From NCBI GenBank assembly GCA_022385805.1, contig MU277731.1, positions 64,464 to 128,463 of the forward strand: a stretch of DNA of 64,000 bases, written 5' to 3'. The notes beneath the pieces are model-generated. The model searched no databases, was not told where the DNA came from, and was given only the letters and a program-made list of their open reading frames with translations. Of the stretch, positions 39,153 to 51,501 are shown piece after piece. Both the position numbers and the translations under genes were made by a program. This DNA comes from Pilatotrama ljubarskyi (lineage: Eukaryota; Basidiomycota; Agaricomycetes; Polyporales; Polyporaceae). Position 1 is the stretch's first letter; each line of letters opens with the position of its first letter.

Positions 39153-41372
39153 TGTTAGAAGAAGTCGTCGTCTAGGGTCGCAGCGTGGACTGGGGTCGAG
39201 CGGGAAGCGCAAAAGGTTCAGGTACGCTGGTCTGCTTTGCGTGGGCCCTACGTCAGTGGGCCATGAATGGATCAGTTAAGCATGTGTCTGACGCATGCTC
39301 GCAACCAGCCTGCCACAATGGTGACAACGCACCAGTCTCGACTAGTGTTCTCTCAGGAGACCACACTGTCCAGCCCTACGCCACCGCGTGAAGCACATTG
39401 ACAAGAAGTGTCCAAGGAAGCCAAAGCACGGACTATGACTCGGCCTGTCTCCTCGGAAGCTAGTAGTATATTCCCCCCATACTTTCTCCTTCCCACTCTG
39501 TGCCTCTCCGCGTCCGCCGAGCCTCGACTCTTCGTTAGTTACCCCTTCCGCATACACCCCGGTTCTATTCGATTCCCCCTCCCTCATCCTCGTCATCATC
39601 CTCATCGCGTCTTAGTACTACCCCACCGCGCTCGTCCTCTGTTGTCGTTCTGTCCAATTGCTGCATTTCCTATGTCACCGCTTACTGCCTCGCTCGTCTG
39701 CATCGCCTCTATATAATCACACCTGTCATAACTCCATCGTTTCGCATGCTCACCTCAAGGATAGTGTCTATATCCCGTCCTGCCTTCCAATCCTGCGTAT
39801 GACACCTATCGGACTAATTGCAGAACCTGTACGGCCTCGGCCGCTCGTCATTGCAAGTCGGTCAAAAAGCACCACCAGCCTATGCGTGAACTCTTGGGAT
39901 GTCTGGTTGTAGTACTACATAGTACACACACAGGACCGTGCAGAACAGAACCCATGTCTTGCTGCTATATAAGTTACTTTACAGCGTTCCATCCGCCAGC
40001 AGAGCAGTACTTACCATAGTGTCAGTGAGCTCGGCATTCCAGTTTTGCTTTGCAGTCTCATGAGGAGCGCAGCGAAAGTCGACGTCGCACGTGGACACCG
40101 GCGGCAACTTCCTCGACAACTTCGAACTTGGAACTTTGCGCACCACGACGTCCCACTCCATCAACCTGAGCTTTCCAGATACATATGTCGCCGGTGGTTC
40201 CAGCCGGGCGACTCGGACTCCGCGTTCCCGAGGGTAGCGGCATGGTTGCACCCGCGCGATTCGACGGAATCCGGGGGATATGAAAGGGGTGCTCGATGCT
40301 TGTCCCGCTTGCCGTAATATGCCGCCGCCAACACCTCGGACAAAGTAGAACGCTGCCGCCGCACCTCTCACGTATTCGTGCATCTATCTTATCATGCGTG
40401 ATAAGCCAGGTGACTGCAACTCATGCGGTGGGTTCGAATACACATCCAAGAGGCTTCCTGGGCTGGTCATGGCCCGCGAGCATGGGCCATCGCCTCAGAC
40501 AGACTAGCTTTTGGATGCCATGCGCTCGAGTCTTGATTCGTGTCAGGGATATGGGAATGCACGTATGGTGCCAGTCTAGGGCCGCTCCGTCCTCTTGCCA
40601 ATGTCGCAACCGATCCTGATGCTCTGCGGTAACATGCCACATGGTCTCCGTATCAGTTGATCATTCCGGTAAGCTTATGACCTCCAGTGTTTTCTGCAAG
40701 GGCAAGCTGACTTCGAACGAAACCCAATCATAGTGCACGAGAAGACTTCTCTCCCCGCGGTTATCTCCCCTCTTGGGAAACATGCTGGTCTACCGTCTTT
40801 TACCCGGAGACCTCGGTCTCGCCCTCAGGAGGTCCACCGGTTGGACGCTGACCTCCGCCCGCAGGGCAATGTTCAGTAACCAAGCCAACTCGTGCCTTTA
40901 CGTTCAGTGTACAGCATGGCGGGCGAGCGGGTGAGGTTTTCTGCCCCGCCGTGCCTGTCCGCGGAGAAGTCTACGAGCGTCGCGTGTGTGCGTTAGCATC
41001 GAGATAACCCAATCAAGCTCATGTTGCTGCCCTCTGCAGCCGGCCATTCAACCATCTGCCCACCAGGACGTCGTTCCGCCGCAGCGCTTGCATAAGGCGG
41101 CTTGCCTCACCAGGCTTCCGAAGAAGATCTGGAAGACGGCGACAACCGCATGGAACATATCTGTAGGCTCGGATTCCGCGCATGCGACGCATTTGAGCGG
41201 TCTTGAGCTTGCTCATGGCAGGGGCTGAATTCCCTGTGCTGCATGCCATGCCGCGGAACGGAAGCCGAAGAGCCTTGTCCGGCGACCTACAAAAGCATCA
41301 GCTACCTTGGACCAGGAGACCCTTCGACCGCCTCTCAGGAAGCGACCTCCACCTCCCCCTCCCGCTTGTGCC
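39153..41372. other. Intergenic, 2.2 kb, no supported gene
   Basis: A minus-strand ATG frame of 134 codons (39979-40383) looks partly protein-like (KLRLMEWDVVVRKVPSSKL) and reads into a GTAAGT donor after ELTDTM. No following exon or family could be found, and an overlapping frame is equally open. The right end is the promoter of the first chitinase. Confidence 0.45.
41282..41296 (+). promoter_or_regulatory. Shared promoter block of chitinase 1
   Basis: GCGACCTACAAAAGC lies 77 bases before the ATG and is identical to a block upstream of the second chitinase. The CTACAAAAG core looks TATA-like. Sequence just upstream (CGGAACGG) is also shared. Confidence 0.5.
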
Positions 41373-43899
41373 ATGGCGCTATCGAGTATCCTGAAGCGCG
41401 CTTTCTTTTTGGCCGCAGTGGCTCTGGCTGCCTTGGTTGTCGTCGACGCCACCCAGGTTATGCACCGTCCGGATTCGTACAAGGATGCGCCGCATAAGCT
41501 CGAGACGGGCGAGGCGAAGCCTCAAATCATTCACAAGCGGGCAGGCTCTAAGGTACAGGCTGCCTACTTCACTAACTGGTGCGTCGCTTTGTGGCCACAT
41601 GCATATGCCCGTATCGTGACCACTCACATCTCGCAGGGGTATCTATGGCGCCAACTTCCGTGAGTGCTCGGCCATCGCCGGACGCGTAGTTCCCTTTCTG
41701 TCTGGCTGACCACCTTGTGCTGCAGAGCCGACGGACATCATCCCATCCACCTTGACACACATCGTGTATGCCTTCGCCGATGTTTCTGCGGACACGGGTA
41801 CTATCTCTCTGACCGATTCATATGCGGATGAACAAGTGAGATGTTTGTAACAGACTCATGCGACGTCTACTGACTGCCGTCCTCCAGAAACACTTCCCCG
41901 GCGATTCTTGGGATGAGCCCGGAAATAACCTCTATGGGTGCCTGAAGCAGGTGAGATAAGGCGCAATTGCACCCTTTCAATGAAGACGCGATCATGCTCA
42001 TGCGACATCCCTTAGCTGTATCTTCTCAAGCTGAAGAACAGGTAAGGCGTAATCATGCAAGCCGCAGGTTTATGCTCAATGAAAAACAGGAATTTGAAGG
42101 TCCTTCTCTCGGTCGGTGGCTGGACATACTCGCAGTCTGGTCACTTCAACTTCGTAACGGATGCGACAAAGCGTACGACCTTCGTGAACAGCGCAGTCAG
42201 CCTGGTTGAGAACTACGGCTTCGACGGTATCGACATCGATTTCGAGTACCCGAACTCGGATACGTTGGCATCTGGCTTCGCTACCCTGCTGACTTCCCTC
42301 CGTACCGCCTTCGACAACCTGCAGAAGCAGAAGGGCGATAGTGTCCCATACCAGCTGACTGTAGGCCGCGCAGAATCCTCTCCGTCCCCTGCATCATCTG
42401 ACTGCAGAATGCGCCATAGGCCGCTGTTTCTGCTGGCTACAACAACTCCGAGTTTTTGAAGGTGCCTCAGATGAACTCGGCACTCACCTACTGGAACCTC
42501 ATGGTGAGGCGCACACCAGCTTCGGTAGAACCGTAGCCTCACAGCTTGTCCAGGCTTACGACTATGCCGGTTCCTGGTTGACTTGGGTGAGTCGTACCAT
42601 TTCGCTACATGCGTGCAGTCATTCTGATGCCTGCTACCCCAGGCCGACAACCAAGGTAGCATTGTCCCGTGTTGAGGAACGATTGAGAAAAGCTCATTTG
42701 AGCTCTCCAGCGAACCTGTACGGTGGTGTGCGCACGAACGTCTCCACTGACAAGGCTGTCAAGTGGTTTGTGGCAAACGGCGCCTCTGCAAACAAGATCA
42801 ACATGGGTATTCCTCTCTACGGCCGCGCGTTCGAATCCACGACAGGCATCGGCGCGCCCTACAACGGGGTACCCCATCGCTTGCTATCTTGAATGATTAG
42901 AAGCTTGGCTGATAGCGCAGCAGATTGGTCCCGGAACCACTGAAGCCGGCATCTACTCGTACAAGGTCCTGCCGCTCGCCGGTGCTCAGGTAGGACATCC
43001 AGGTAATAGCTACGACGCAACTCATTAATGAATGCGCAACCGCAGGTCTTCGAGAACCTGACGGACGTGACGAGCTACTCGTATGACTCGTCCAAGGGCG
43101 AGCTCGTCTCCTACGACACTCCCCACATCGTCACCATCAAGGCGCAGTATGTTCAGAACAATGGTCTCGCGGGTTCCATGTTCTGGGATGTAAGTATGCG
43201 CCGAGAAGGGTGTGTGGAACATGATGCTCAGGTTCAATGCCCGTCAGCTCTCGACCGACAAGGTCGGTTCGGACTCGCTCGTTGGCACTACGGCTGGTGT
43301 CTACGGCAGCCTTGACCAGACTCAGGTTAGTACGTACAGCGCCACCGAGGACATTCCACTGATGAAACCATCCATAAAGAACCACATCAAGTAGGTGATC
43401 CCGCATGCGGTGGCCGGTCCGCGTTCTCATGCGTCGTGCAGCTACCCCAACAGCAAGTGGGACAACATCCGTAACAACATGGGCACGTCCTCAGGCAGTA
43501 CTACTACGACATCCTCAGGCAGCACTCCGACGACGTCCTCCCCGCCAAGCTCGACATCTCAACCTTCCGGCGGCTCTGGCGCATGCTCCACCGTCGCGGC
43601 GTGGAGCCCAACCGTGAGTAGGAAATGCTCGCCGATCGCCCATGGTAGCTTATAACCGCGGTTGACAGGCAACCTACACTGGTGGCCAGCAGGCTACTTA
43701 CCGTAAGCTCGTCTCATGCCATCTCAATCCCAGACTCCCTGACAATTACCATAGAGGGTGACTTGTGGACGGCGAAGTGGTGGACTTCCGGAGACACTCC
43801 TGGCGGTTCAGGTAAGAATTGCACGGTGATGTCCTCCTCGGTGCTCCATTGACTTTGACAAACACAGCGGGTGTTTGGACGGACAACGGCAAGTGCTGA
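41373..43899 (+). CDS. GH18 chitinase 1 with chitin-binding domain
   Basis: Eighteen exons give 526 residues: 41373-41578, 41637-41659, 41726-41835, 41888-41950, 42016-42041, 42090-42360, 42420-42503, 42554-42586, 42643-42655, 42711-42868, 42924-42989, 43046-43189, 43248-43325, 43380-43390, 43442-43613, 43669-43702, 43755-43811, 43868-43899. A signal peptide ([20 protein letters not shown]) is followed by a GH18 barrel starting at [10 protein letters not shown]. The catalytic motif is DGIDIDFE, with acid Glu195; [13 protein letters not shown] and MFWDLS are also intact. A Ser/Thr linker of about 32 residues leads to a CBM5/12-type chitin-binding domain ([22 protein letters not shown]). It is a secreted endo-acting chitinase type, for wall remodelling or feeding on chitin. 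Three exons are 11-23 bases long. Confidence 0.94.
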
Positions 43900-44755
43900 A
43901 GTTGTCGTCATGGCTTTCTCGATGGGTTTTCTGTGCAGTGTATCAACTTCGCGGCGCGAGCGGAACTCGTGAACTCCGGCTTAGGTATCATGCGGTCTTG
44001 TGTATATATCGGACGTGGCGGAAATCAAGTACTCCAAACCTCCGACTTTGTCTGGAACTGTGCGGCTCCGGGGTGCAGGTGGCGTTCCTACCGGTTGAGC
44101 CAACGGTCTCGACTTGAACGACGAGGCACTCTCATTGGCGCCGAGTTGAGTGCCCTGAGCGCTTGTTCATTTGCTTCCGCTTCTTCCCCTGCGGATCCAG
44201 ACGCCAAAGCCACTCTCCGCATAACAGTGTGCCTGGCGTCCATATAGGTCCACATTACCAACAACCCCTGCACAGGTAGGTCGCGGCTACTGGCAGAGGT
44301 TCAGGCGGGATAACGCGGCTCATACCTTCTTTTGACTTGCATTTTACACAACCCACATTCGCAGTTCGAACTTGAACGTACCGGAGGGATGACGCACGGT
44401 ACATTCACCGCCAGAAAGATGCTACTCCGTGGCTTGGTGGAGCCTACATGCATGGGCGCGTCCTGAATTTGGTCGGTGAGGTGTGCTGAATATTCGTGAA
44501 ATGTAGCTCACGGATAGGTGGCACTCTGGCGGCTGCCGCCTAAAGTTATAGGTGGCTTCACACTCTTCGTGCCTTGACCATTCCTGGGGGAATCGCCAAC
44601 ATCCTTGTGCCGCCTCTGAATTTTCCGCGCTCCAGCAGCATGTTACGGAACGGCTGCCAAGATCCCCCGACGCCTGCGACCTACAAAAGCCTCTGGGTGA
44701 GAGCGATGTCGACCATCCTCAGCAGATCCATCCCCTTTCTTCATTCCCACTCACC
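43900..44755. other. Spacer between tandem chitinases
   Basis: This carries the 3' end of chitinase 1 and the promoter of chitinase 2. It has no gene of its own. The last 120 bases resemble the corresponding region upstream of chitinase 1. Confidence 0.65.
44676..44690 (+). promoter_or_regulatory. Shared promoter block of chitinase 2
   Basis: This is a perfect 15-base copy of the GCGACCTACAAAAGC block found before chitinase 1, here 66 bases before the ATG. It supports duplication of promoter and gene together. Confidence 0.5.
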
Positions 44756-47609
44756 ATGGCTCTTCCGGCTGTCTTACGGCGCTTCTGCTTCCTTGCGGCC
44801 GTGGCCTTCGCTTCCCTCGCGCTTGTCAGCGCGACCGAGGTCATGCATCGCCCGCCAACGTTCAAAAATCACCCGCATAACGTCACGACACAGCATAAGG
44901 TGAAGCCTCACATCGTCCACAAGCGCGCTCCGGGCTCGAAGGTTCAAGCTGCGTACTTCACCAACTGGTAGGTGGCCCTGCTCTTCAAGAGTTGCAAACG
45001 TTGATGGAGGTGTCTCGTAGGGGCATCTATGGCGCAAACTTCCGTGAGTCTTCGTCTCTGATTCTACACCTGTTTCGGCTACTGAGCGTTGTGCGATTCC
45101 AGAACCTACCGATATCGACCCGACCGACTTGACACACATCCTGTATTCGTTCGCTGACGTTTCCCCCGATACGGGCGTCATCACCCTCACGGACTCTTGG
45201 GCGGATGAGCAAGTGAGTTTTCGGAACAGTCACCGTCACTTTGATTCTGACCCGGTCGTCGCAGAAACACTATCCTGGCGACTCTTGGAACGATTCCGGC
45301 AACAACCTGTATGGTTGCCTGAAGCAGGTAGGAGCATTCTGTGATCACCAACCGAGTTGCGTGCGCGTGGAGCTCATTCATTCCTTGCAGCTTTACCTTC
45401 TCAAGCTACAGAACAGGTTCGTGCGCCGTTGACGTCAATGCATTGCACCATGCTGACTGTCATTCAGGAATCTTAAGGTTCTCCTCTCCGTGGGAGGGTG
45501 GACGTACTCGCAATACGGTCACTTCAACTTCGTCACCGACGCCGCCAAGCGTACTGCATTCGTCAATAGCGCGGTCAGCATGATTGAGAACTACGGCTTT
45601 GACGGCATCGACATCGACTTCGAGTACCCATCTTCGGATGCCTTGGCTACTGGCTTCGCGAGCCTGCTCACCTCCTTGCGCCTTGCTTTGGACAATCTAC
45701 AGACGCAGAAAGGCGATAGCACCCCATATGAGATCACGGTACGTCGTACCGCCATTACTCAGCCGTTCCACATGGCTGAAGGCACCATTCGACTCGATCT
45801 AGGCCGCCGTTCCGGCAGGCTCAGAGAACTACCAGTATCTCCGTGTGCCTATCATGGACAATGCGCTCACGTACTGGAACTTGATGGTGAGCTCTGTCGC
45901 TCGTCTGTGGAAGGCGAGATGAACTCAGTGTCCACAGGCTTACGACTATGCCGGGTCATGGTTGAGCTGGGTAAGTGGTGTTCAAACCTCGATGATAGCA
46001 TGACTCTGACACGCGCCCTTAGGCCGACAACCAAGGTATGATCGCCGTCACCCAGAGCCGCTCCCATCTCGATGCTCACTGAATCTGGCCTCAGCGAATC
46101 TCTACGGTGGTGAGCGCACGAACGTCTCAACGGACAGCGCTATCAAGTGGTATCTCGCCCATGGCGCAACCGCTAGCAAGATAAACATGGGCATTCCTCT
46201 CTATGGTCGCGCTTTCGAGAACACGAACGGCATTGGGTCCTCCTACAGCGGGGTAAGTTGTGCTTTGTCATCAGCCAACTGCGCGTGTACTTACAGGATA
46301 TCAGATTGGTCCTGGCACGATCGAAGCTGGTGTCTACTCGTACAAGGTTCTGCCCCTGGCCGGTGCTCAGGTTGGTCGAAGGCTGTACTGTGACAGACAC
46401 TCCTTGCTGATTCATATACAGGTCTACGAGAACCTGACGGACGTCACGAGCTACTCGTATGATCCTACTAAGCGGGAGCTCGTCACCTACGACACGCCTC
46501 ACATCGCTTCGATCAAGGCTCAGTACGTCCGGGACAAAGGCTTGGCTGGTTCCATGTTCTGGGAGGTGAGTAGTATCGACCTCCGACATAGGATGTGTTA
46601 TGTTGATGGAGGGACGTCCAGCTGTCGACGGACAAGAAAGGTTCCGATTCTCTCGTAGCCACCACAGCGAACGTGTATGGCAATCTCGATCAGACTCAGG
46701 TATGTGTAGTGCAGGCAGTCTTGCGAAATACGATATCTGATCTGCGCTCGTGCAAATAGAACCATATCAAGTAGGAATGGCCTGCACTTCCCCGTTGACT
46801 ATTACTCACGTACCGTCCAGCTTCCCCAACAGCAAGTGGGACAACATCCGCAACAATATGGGCCAGTCCACGGGAAGTTCGACTTCCTCCAGCCGGACGT
46901 CGACTTCCACCACTCGCAGCTCCACCTCCAGCACTTCTACTCGTGCTTCCACCACTTCCACTTCGCAGAGCTCGACGACGTCTACTCCTGCTTCTACTAG
47001 TTCGACGTCCATTCGTTCTTCGACGACTTCGACTTCGACCTCAACCTCAACCCGCGCTTCGACCACCTCGACCCGTGCTTCGACCACCTCGACCCGTGCT
47101 TCGACAACCTCGACGACCTCGACGCGGACCTCAACGACCCCGACAAGCACCGTCCGCACTTCGTCCACGCAGAGGTCTTCCACTTCCACTCGGGCCTCGA
47201 CCACCTCCATTCGTAGCTCATCCACATCCACTCGCAGCTCCAGCAGTTCCTCCTCCACTGTGGCTGTCCCGACCTCTACGTCCGCTACCGGCTCTGGTCA
47301 ATGCGCTAATGTCGCCCCGTGGAACGCAGGCGTAAGTACATCGCAACATCGCTTCGTACTGGAGACTCACAGGCACTCTAGATGACTTACGTCGGCGGTA
47401 ACAAGGTCACTTACAGTAAGTTCGCTACACAACTGCATACCACATTGGTCGACTCACGTTCGTTGACAGATGGTCATCTCTGGACCGCGAAGTGGTGGAC
47501 GTACAACGACACTCCCGGCGGCCCAGGTGAGTGTCCTTATGGCTTACTTCAGCAATCTCTGACCACAACTCTCTCAGCTGGTGTTTGGTCCGACAATGGC
47601 CCCTGCTGA
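44756..47609 (+). CDS. GH18 chitinase 2, tandem paralogue with long linker
   Basis: Eighteen exons with the same structure as chitinase 1 give 641 residues: 44756-44967, 45021-45043, 45103-45212, 45265-45327, 45391-45416, 45468-45738, 45803-45886, 45938-45970, 46023-46035, 46095-46252, 46305-46370, 46422-46565, 46622-46699, 46760-46770, 46821-47331, 47382-47415, 47470-47526, 47578-47609. Sixteen of the 18 exons are identical in length to those of chitinase 1. The signal peptide, DGIDIDFE (Glu197 as acid), NNLYGCLKQ and MFWELS are intact. The difference is the linker, about 145 residues of Ser/Thr/Arg repeats instead of about 32, before the same chitin-binding domain ([16 protein letters not shown]). 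It is a secreted chitinase; a long, probably O-mannosylated spacer would hold the binding domain far from the catalytic barrel or anchor it in the wall. Confidence 0.95.
46880..47265 (+). repeat. Coding Ser/Thr repeat tract in chitinase 2
   Basis: The tract encodes imperfect repeats of the type TSTRAST. Around 47050-47110 a 21-base unit (GCTTCGACCACCTCGACCCGT) repeats without change, which indicates recent replication slippage. It lies within exon 15. Confidence 0.85.
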
Positions 47610-47785
47610 TCACAGGTCGTTCCGGCATGACCATGTTCCACGTATGGACTACCTCATGACTCTCATGTCTGATTCGTTTCATGTATATATTGTCTACTCG
47701 TGAAATCAACTGCCCCAAGGACTCTCGAACGAACGACATTGAAGCGGAATACCGAGATTGGGACGTGTGCTATGACAAGATATCT

Positions 47786-50700
47786 CTACAGATACAGTGA
47801 CGAGCAGAAGATAACAGAGTTAGGCCGCTCCAGCATCTCCGACGCCTTCTCGAACTTCTCCTGCAACTCAGTGTTGCCGATGACCTTAGCCGCCTGAGCC
47901 ATCTGGCGGATGAGCTCCTGTAGTCGTCGGAAGACACGGATGAGGCTGCCCTCGAACTGGTCAGTGAGCTGTGAAGCAACGTTGGTCAGTCTTATGCACA
48001 GGGATGAGAGATATCTCGGCATGTCCCACCTTGCAGATGTCAGAGAACGAAGCGCCTCGGCACCACTGGACTACCGCGTCCATAAGCTCGACCTTGAACG
48101 ACTGGACGTACTCGTCCTCGTTGATGGGCAGCTTAGATTCTTTGGACACTTTCGCGATACGCCGTGCGATCTCCTGCATGACGCGCAGCGGCGCAGCGAG
48201 CTCCTCCTTGAGCTTAGTCACTTGTTCGCTCTGCGGGAACTGATCAGTACACGTGAGATGCATCCCTGAACTCAGCGACGCTCACCTTCTCAGTGAAGAC
48301 GAAACAGCTCAGCAGTCCCGCGCACTGCTCCGGCGAGAGAGAATTGAAGACGCCGTTGAAAATGAGCTCTGTGAGCAGCAGCTCATCTCCCGTACTGATC
48401 TCGCACGCGACACGACCCTTCATGTCGACAATATCGGCGGATGTCGTGAACCCGAGCCGACGCAGGACTCGCTTCCGGCACTTGAGCTCTTCCATCTGTA
48501 GGACGTCGTTTGTGGCTTGAATGCGCTTCTTAAGCTCGCGGATGCGGTTTTGATGCTCCTGTTTCCGTGAGTAGAGCGTGTAGAGTTCCGGCAGTCGGGG
48601 GTCATTATGCAGTGGACTCGAGAACATCTTCTTCTCCATGGTGTCGATTTTCTACATCACGGACGGTGAGTAACGAGGAAGCCGTGGTAGAGCGCTCTTG
48701 ACGAGTACCTGCACAAGCTCCTTGAACTTCTCGTCCGTGATCTTCATGTCGGCGATCGGGTCCAGAAGTGGGATTCCCTTAGGGAACCGACTCTGCACCT
48801 CCATGACCGCCTTCCAGGTCGTCTCGCGCTGCTGCAACGGCCGCAAATCCGTGGGCATAAAGACGCGTAGACGACTGATGGAGTCAATGGTCGAGAGCAG
48901 AACGGGGACGACAAGCGGTTCTCCGCCTCGTCCAGCGGGACATGGCTGCACGCCGCCGGGGGTTGGCGTAGTGGTGTTACGATCCTTCGGTAGCGTCGAG
49001 CCTTTTGCGCAGTACAGTAGCACGTCGATGATGTACTGCTCGTGAGCGGATACGTCTTCAAGTTTTGGGCCTGGGCGGTTCTTTGTATGGTGCGGTCAGC
49101 AGGACACTGGTCACTTCGGGCGAGACGGTGCATACCTTTGGTGGTAGCCGCTTCTGGTAGTTGACGATGATACCCCACCCGAAGTCCAACTTCCCGTGTT
49201 TGATCTTGACGAGGCGCCCTGGTTGGAGGAAGGGCAGACTGTAATTGGGATGCGTAATGACCTCACGGAAGTCAGCAGCCATCTGGTCGAGCTGCTGACG
49301 ATAATCGTAATAGCTTGCGACAAGCTCCTCGTCCGGAACGACGATGGCGGCCTTCTTCTCTTCCTCCTGCCGAAGCTCTAGTTGCATGCAATTAGCACGG
49401 TCCACCGCTTGGTAAGACGATATACGTACCGGCTTCTATGACGGGCACCTGGGCATTGTTCTGGAACTGATAGAAGCAGCGCTCGAGCATGTACTCCGGG
49501 CTTATACCTTCGACCTTCATGAGGTTGAGGACCATGTTATACCCAAGGTGGAACGCGGAGTCAAGCCTATCCGCCTCGCCCTTGATCATCTCCTTCGCTG
49601 CGGTCGGCTCCAGTTTTTCATCGCACATCATGATTACTACACCGCGATCGTCCAAGCCACGTCGTCCGGCGCGCCCGGACATCTGGATGTACTCGCCCGA
49701 GGACAGGTTCCGGAAGTCTCGGCCGTCGAACTTGCGCGCCGCGGTGAACACGACTGTCTTCGCTGGCATGTTCAGGCCGATGGAGAACGTCTCGGTGGCG
49801 AAGAGGACCTTGATGAGGCCCTCTTGGAAGAGAATCTCGATAACCTCCTTGAGGATAGGCAGCAGACCGCCGTGATGGATGCCGATGCCGCGCTTCAGTA
49901 GTGGCAGGAGATTCGAGATCTGCGGGAGCTGGCGGTCTTCGGGTGCGAGATTCTCGATGGCATTGTTGAAGATGTTGGCGACGAGGTCCTGCTCGTCCGT
50001 GGAGTTGAACTCCATCTTGGACATGTTCAGCGCGAGCGCTTCACATTCTCGCTTACTGAAGGCGAACACGATGACGGGGTTGTAGTTCTTGAGCATGATC
50101 ATCTTGATGATCTTCTGGATATCCGAGGAACCTGAGCCATCTCAGCATATGAGATACAAGTGAAGTCAACGTCGTGCATACTTACCCTTCTTCTCCGCTC
50201 CCTTCTTAGACTTCCCTTTCCGACCTTTGCCTGCCTTGGGATCCGCCGGGTCATCGCCCATCTTCTCCTGCAGCATGCCCATCGCCTTGGTGAAGTTGTC
50301 CTCTCGGAATTCGCCCTTCTCGTTGACCACAAGGTAAATGCCTTCCCCTCCGGCAGGGAACAGGTAGTGCTGAAGCGGTGTGGGCCGGAAGTCTGTGTAG
50401 ACGACGTGACAAGGCTGCTCGTGCGACTTGCATATCCACTCCGCGAATTGCATGGCATTCGGGATCGTGGCAGACAGGAACACGTAGCGCACTGTGTGCG
50501 GGAGGAGGATGATAGTCTCCTCCCAGACGACGCCACGCTCCTTGTCGCGCATGTAATGGATCTCGTCGAAGATGACCCAGGCGACTTCGCGCATGATCTC
50601 GGAGCCACGGTAGAGCATAGATCGTAGAATCTATGAGTGTCGAGTTAGCCTCGCAGGTAGCCTATGTGGTCGCGACGTACCTCAGTCGTCATGACTAGAC

Positions 50701-51501
50701 ATGTTGCACTGGGGTTGATGGTGACGTCGCCGGTCATCAAGCCGACGTCCCCGAACTCGGCGAGCATCTCACGGTACTTCTGATTGCTCAGAGCCTGTAT
50801 ATGCGAAAGAAAAGATGATTCATTGCTCTTCCAGATGGAGTCTATTTACTGGCCTTGATCGGACTCGTGTAGATTACTCGCTGCTTTTGTTGTAGACACT
50901 GGGCAATAGCATACTCGGCTACCACAGTCTTTCCCGCACTCGTATGCGCAGAGACGAGCACGCTCTCGTTCCTCTGGATGGCATGCACGGATACTTGTTG
51001 GAATGGATCCAGCGTGAATTTGTATTCGCGGGCAGGTTTTTCTGGAGGCACATGGTTGGCGATTGGTACGTACGGGTACCCTGGCGGTACGGCAACTTGG
51101 TGTCGTACCTGGAGGCAAAAGTCAGCCCAGCGGTGTATATCCCATGACTAGAGACACTTTACCTGATGCCGGAGCTCCAGACGAGAACCCGCTTCTACGG
51201 CACCGGTCAACCCTGCACTTGCTGCAACCTCCCGCTTAGCCTCGATCTCGACCTCGTCGACAACCATGGGGTTCGGAGACGCTAGACGTGGTTTCTTCGG
51301 CTCGGACGGTCCTGCCTCGTTAGTAATGGACTGCTCAGGCGTGCTCGCAGAATCCTTCGGCTGGGATGGACTGGCCGCCTTTCGTTTCCTAGTACTGCCA
51401 TTCGCAGCCGAAGCCTCAAGCGCAGCATTCATTTGGACATCGCCATCAGCGTCCTGCTGGGGAGCCTCGTCAAGGAAAGAGAAGAGATCGTTTGAGTCCA
51501 T
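47786..51501 (-). CDS. MTR4: MTR4 exosome-cofactor RNA helicase
   Basis: Ten exons (51501-51163, 51108-50854, 50794-50681, 50630-50186, 50131-49430, 49377-49136, 49080-48709, 48651-48286, 48230-48030, 47968-47786) give 1072 residues, the length of yeast Mtr4. Walker A is AHTSAGKT (167-174), the DExH box is DEIH (258-261), and motif VI is [10 protein letters not shown]. The arch/KOW insertion is present ([17 protein letters not shown]). The C-terminal helical domain ends in [16 protein letters not shown], a Mtr4 hallmark absent from Ski2. It unwinds RNA for the nuclear exosome within TRAMP-like complexes. A Lys-rich insert ([18 protein letters not shown]) sits between the RecA domains. The second intron appears to be GC-AG, since no GT donor keeps the conserved SPIKALSNQKY reading. 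Confidence 0.96.

Noticed and set aside
39979..40383. 134-codon minus-strand frame ending in a GTAAGT
   Set aside because: It is partly protein-like, but no second exon, family or promoter was found and an alternative frame is equally open.
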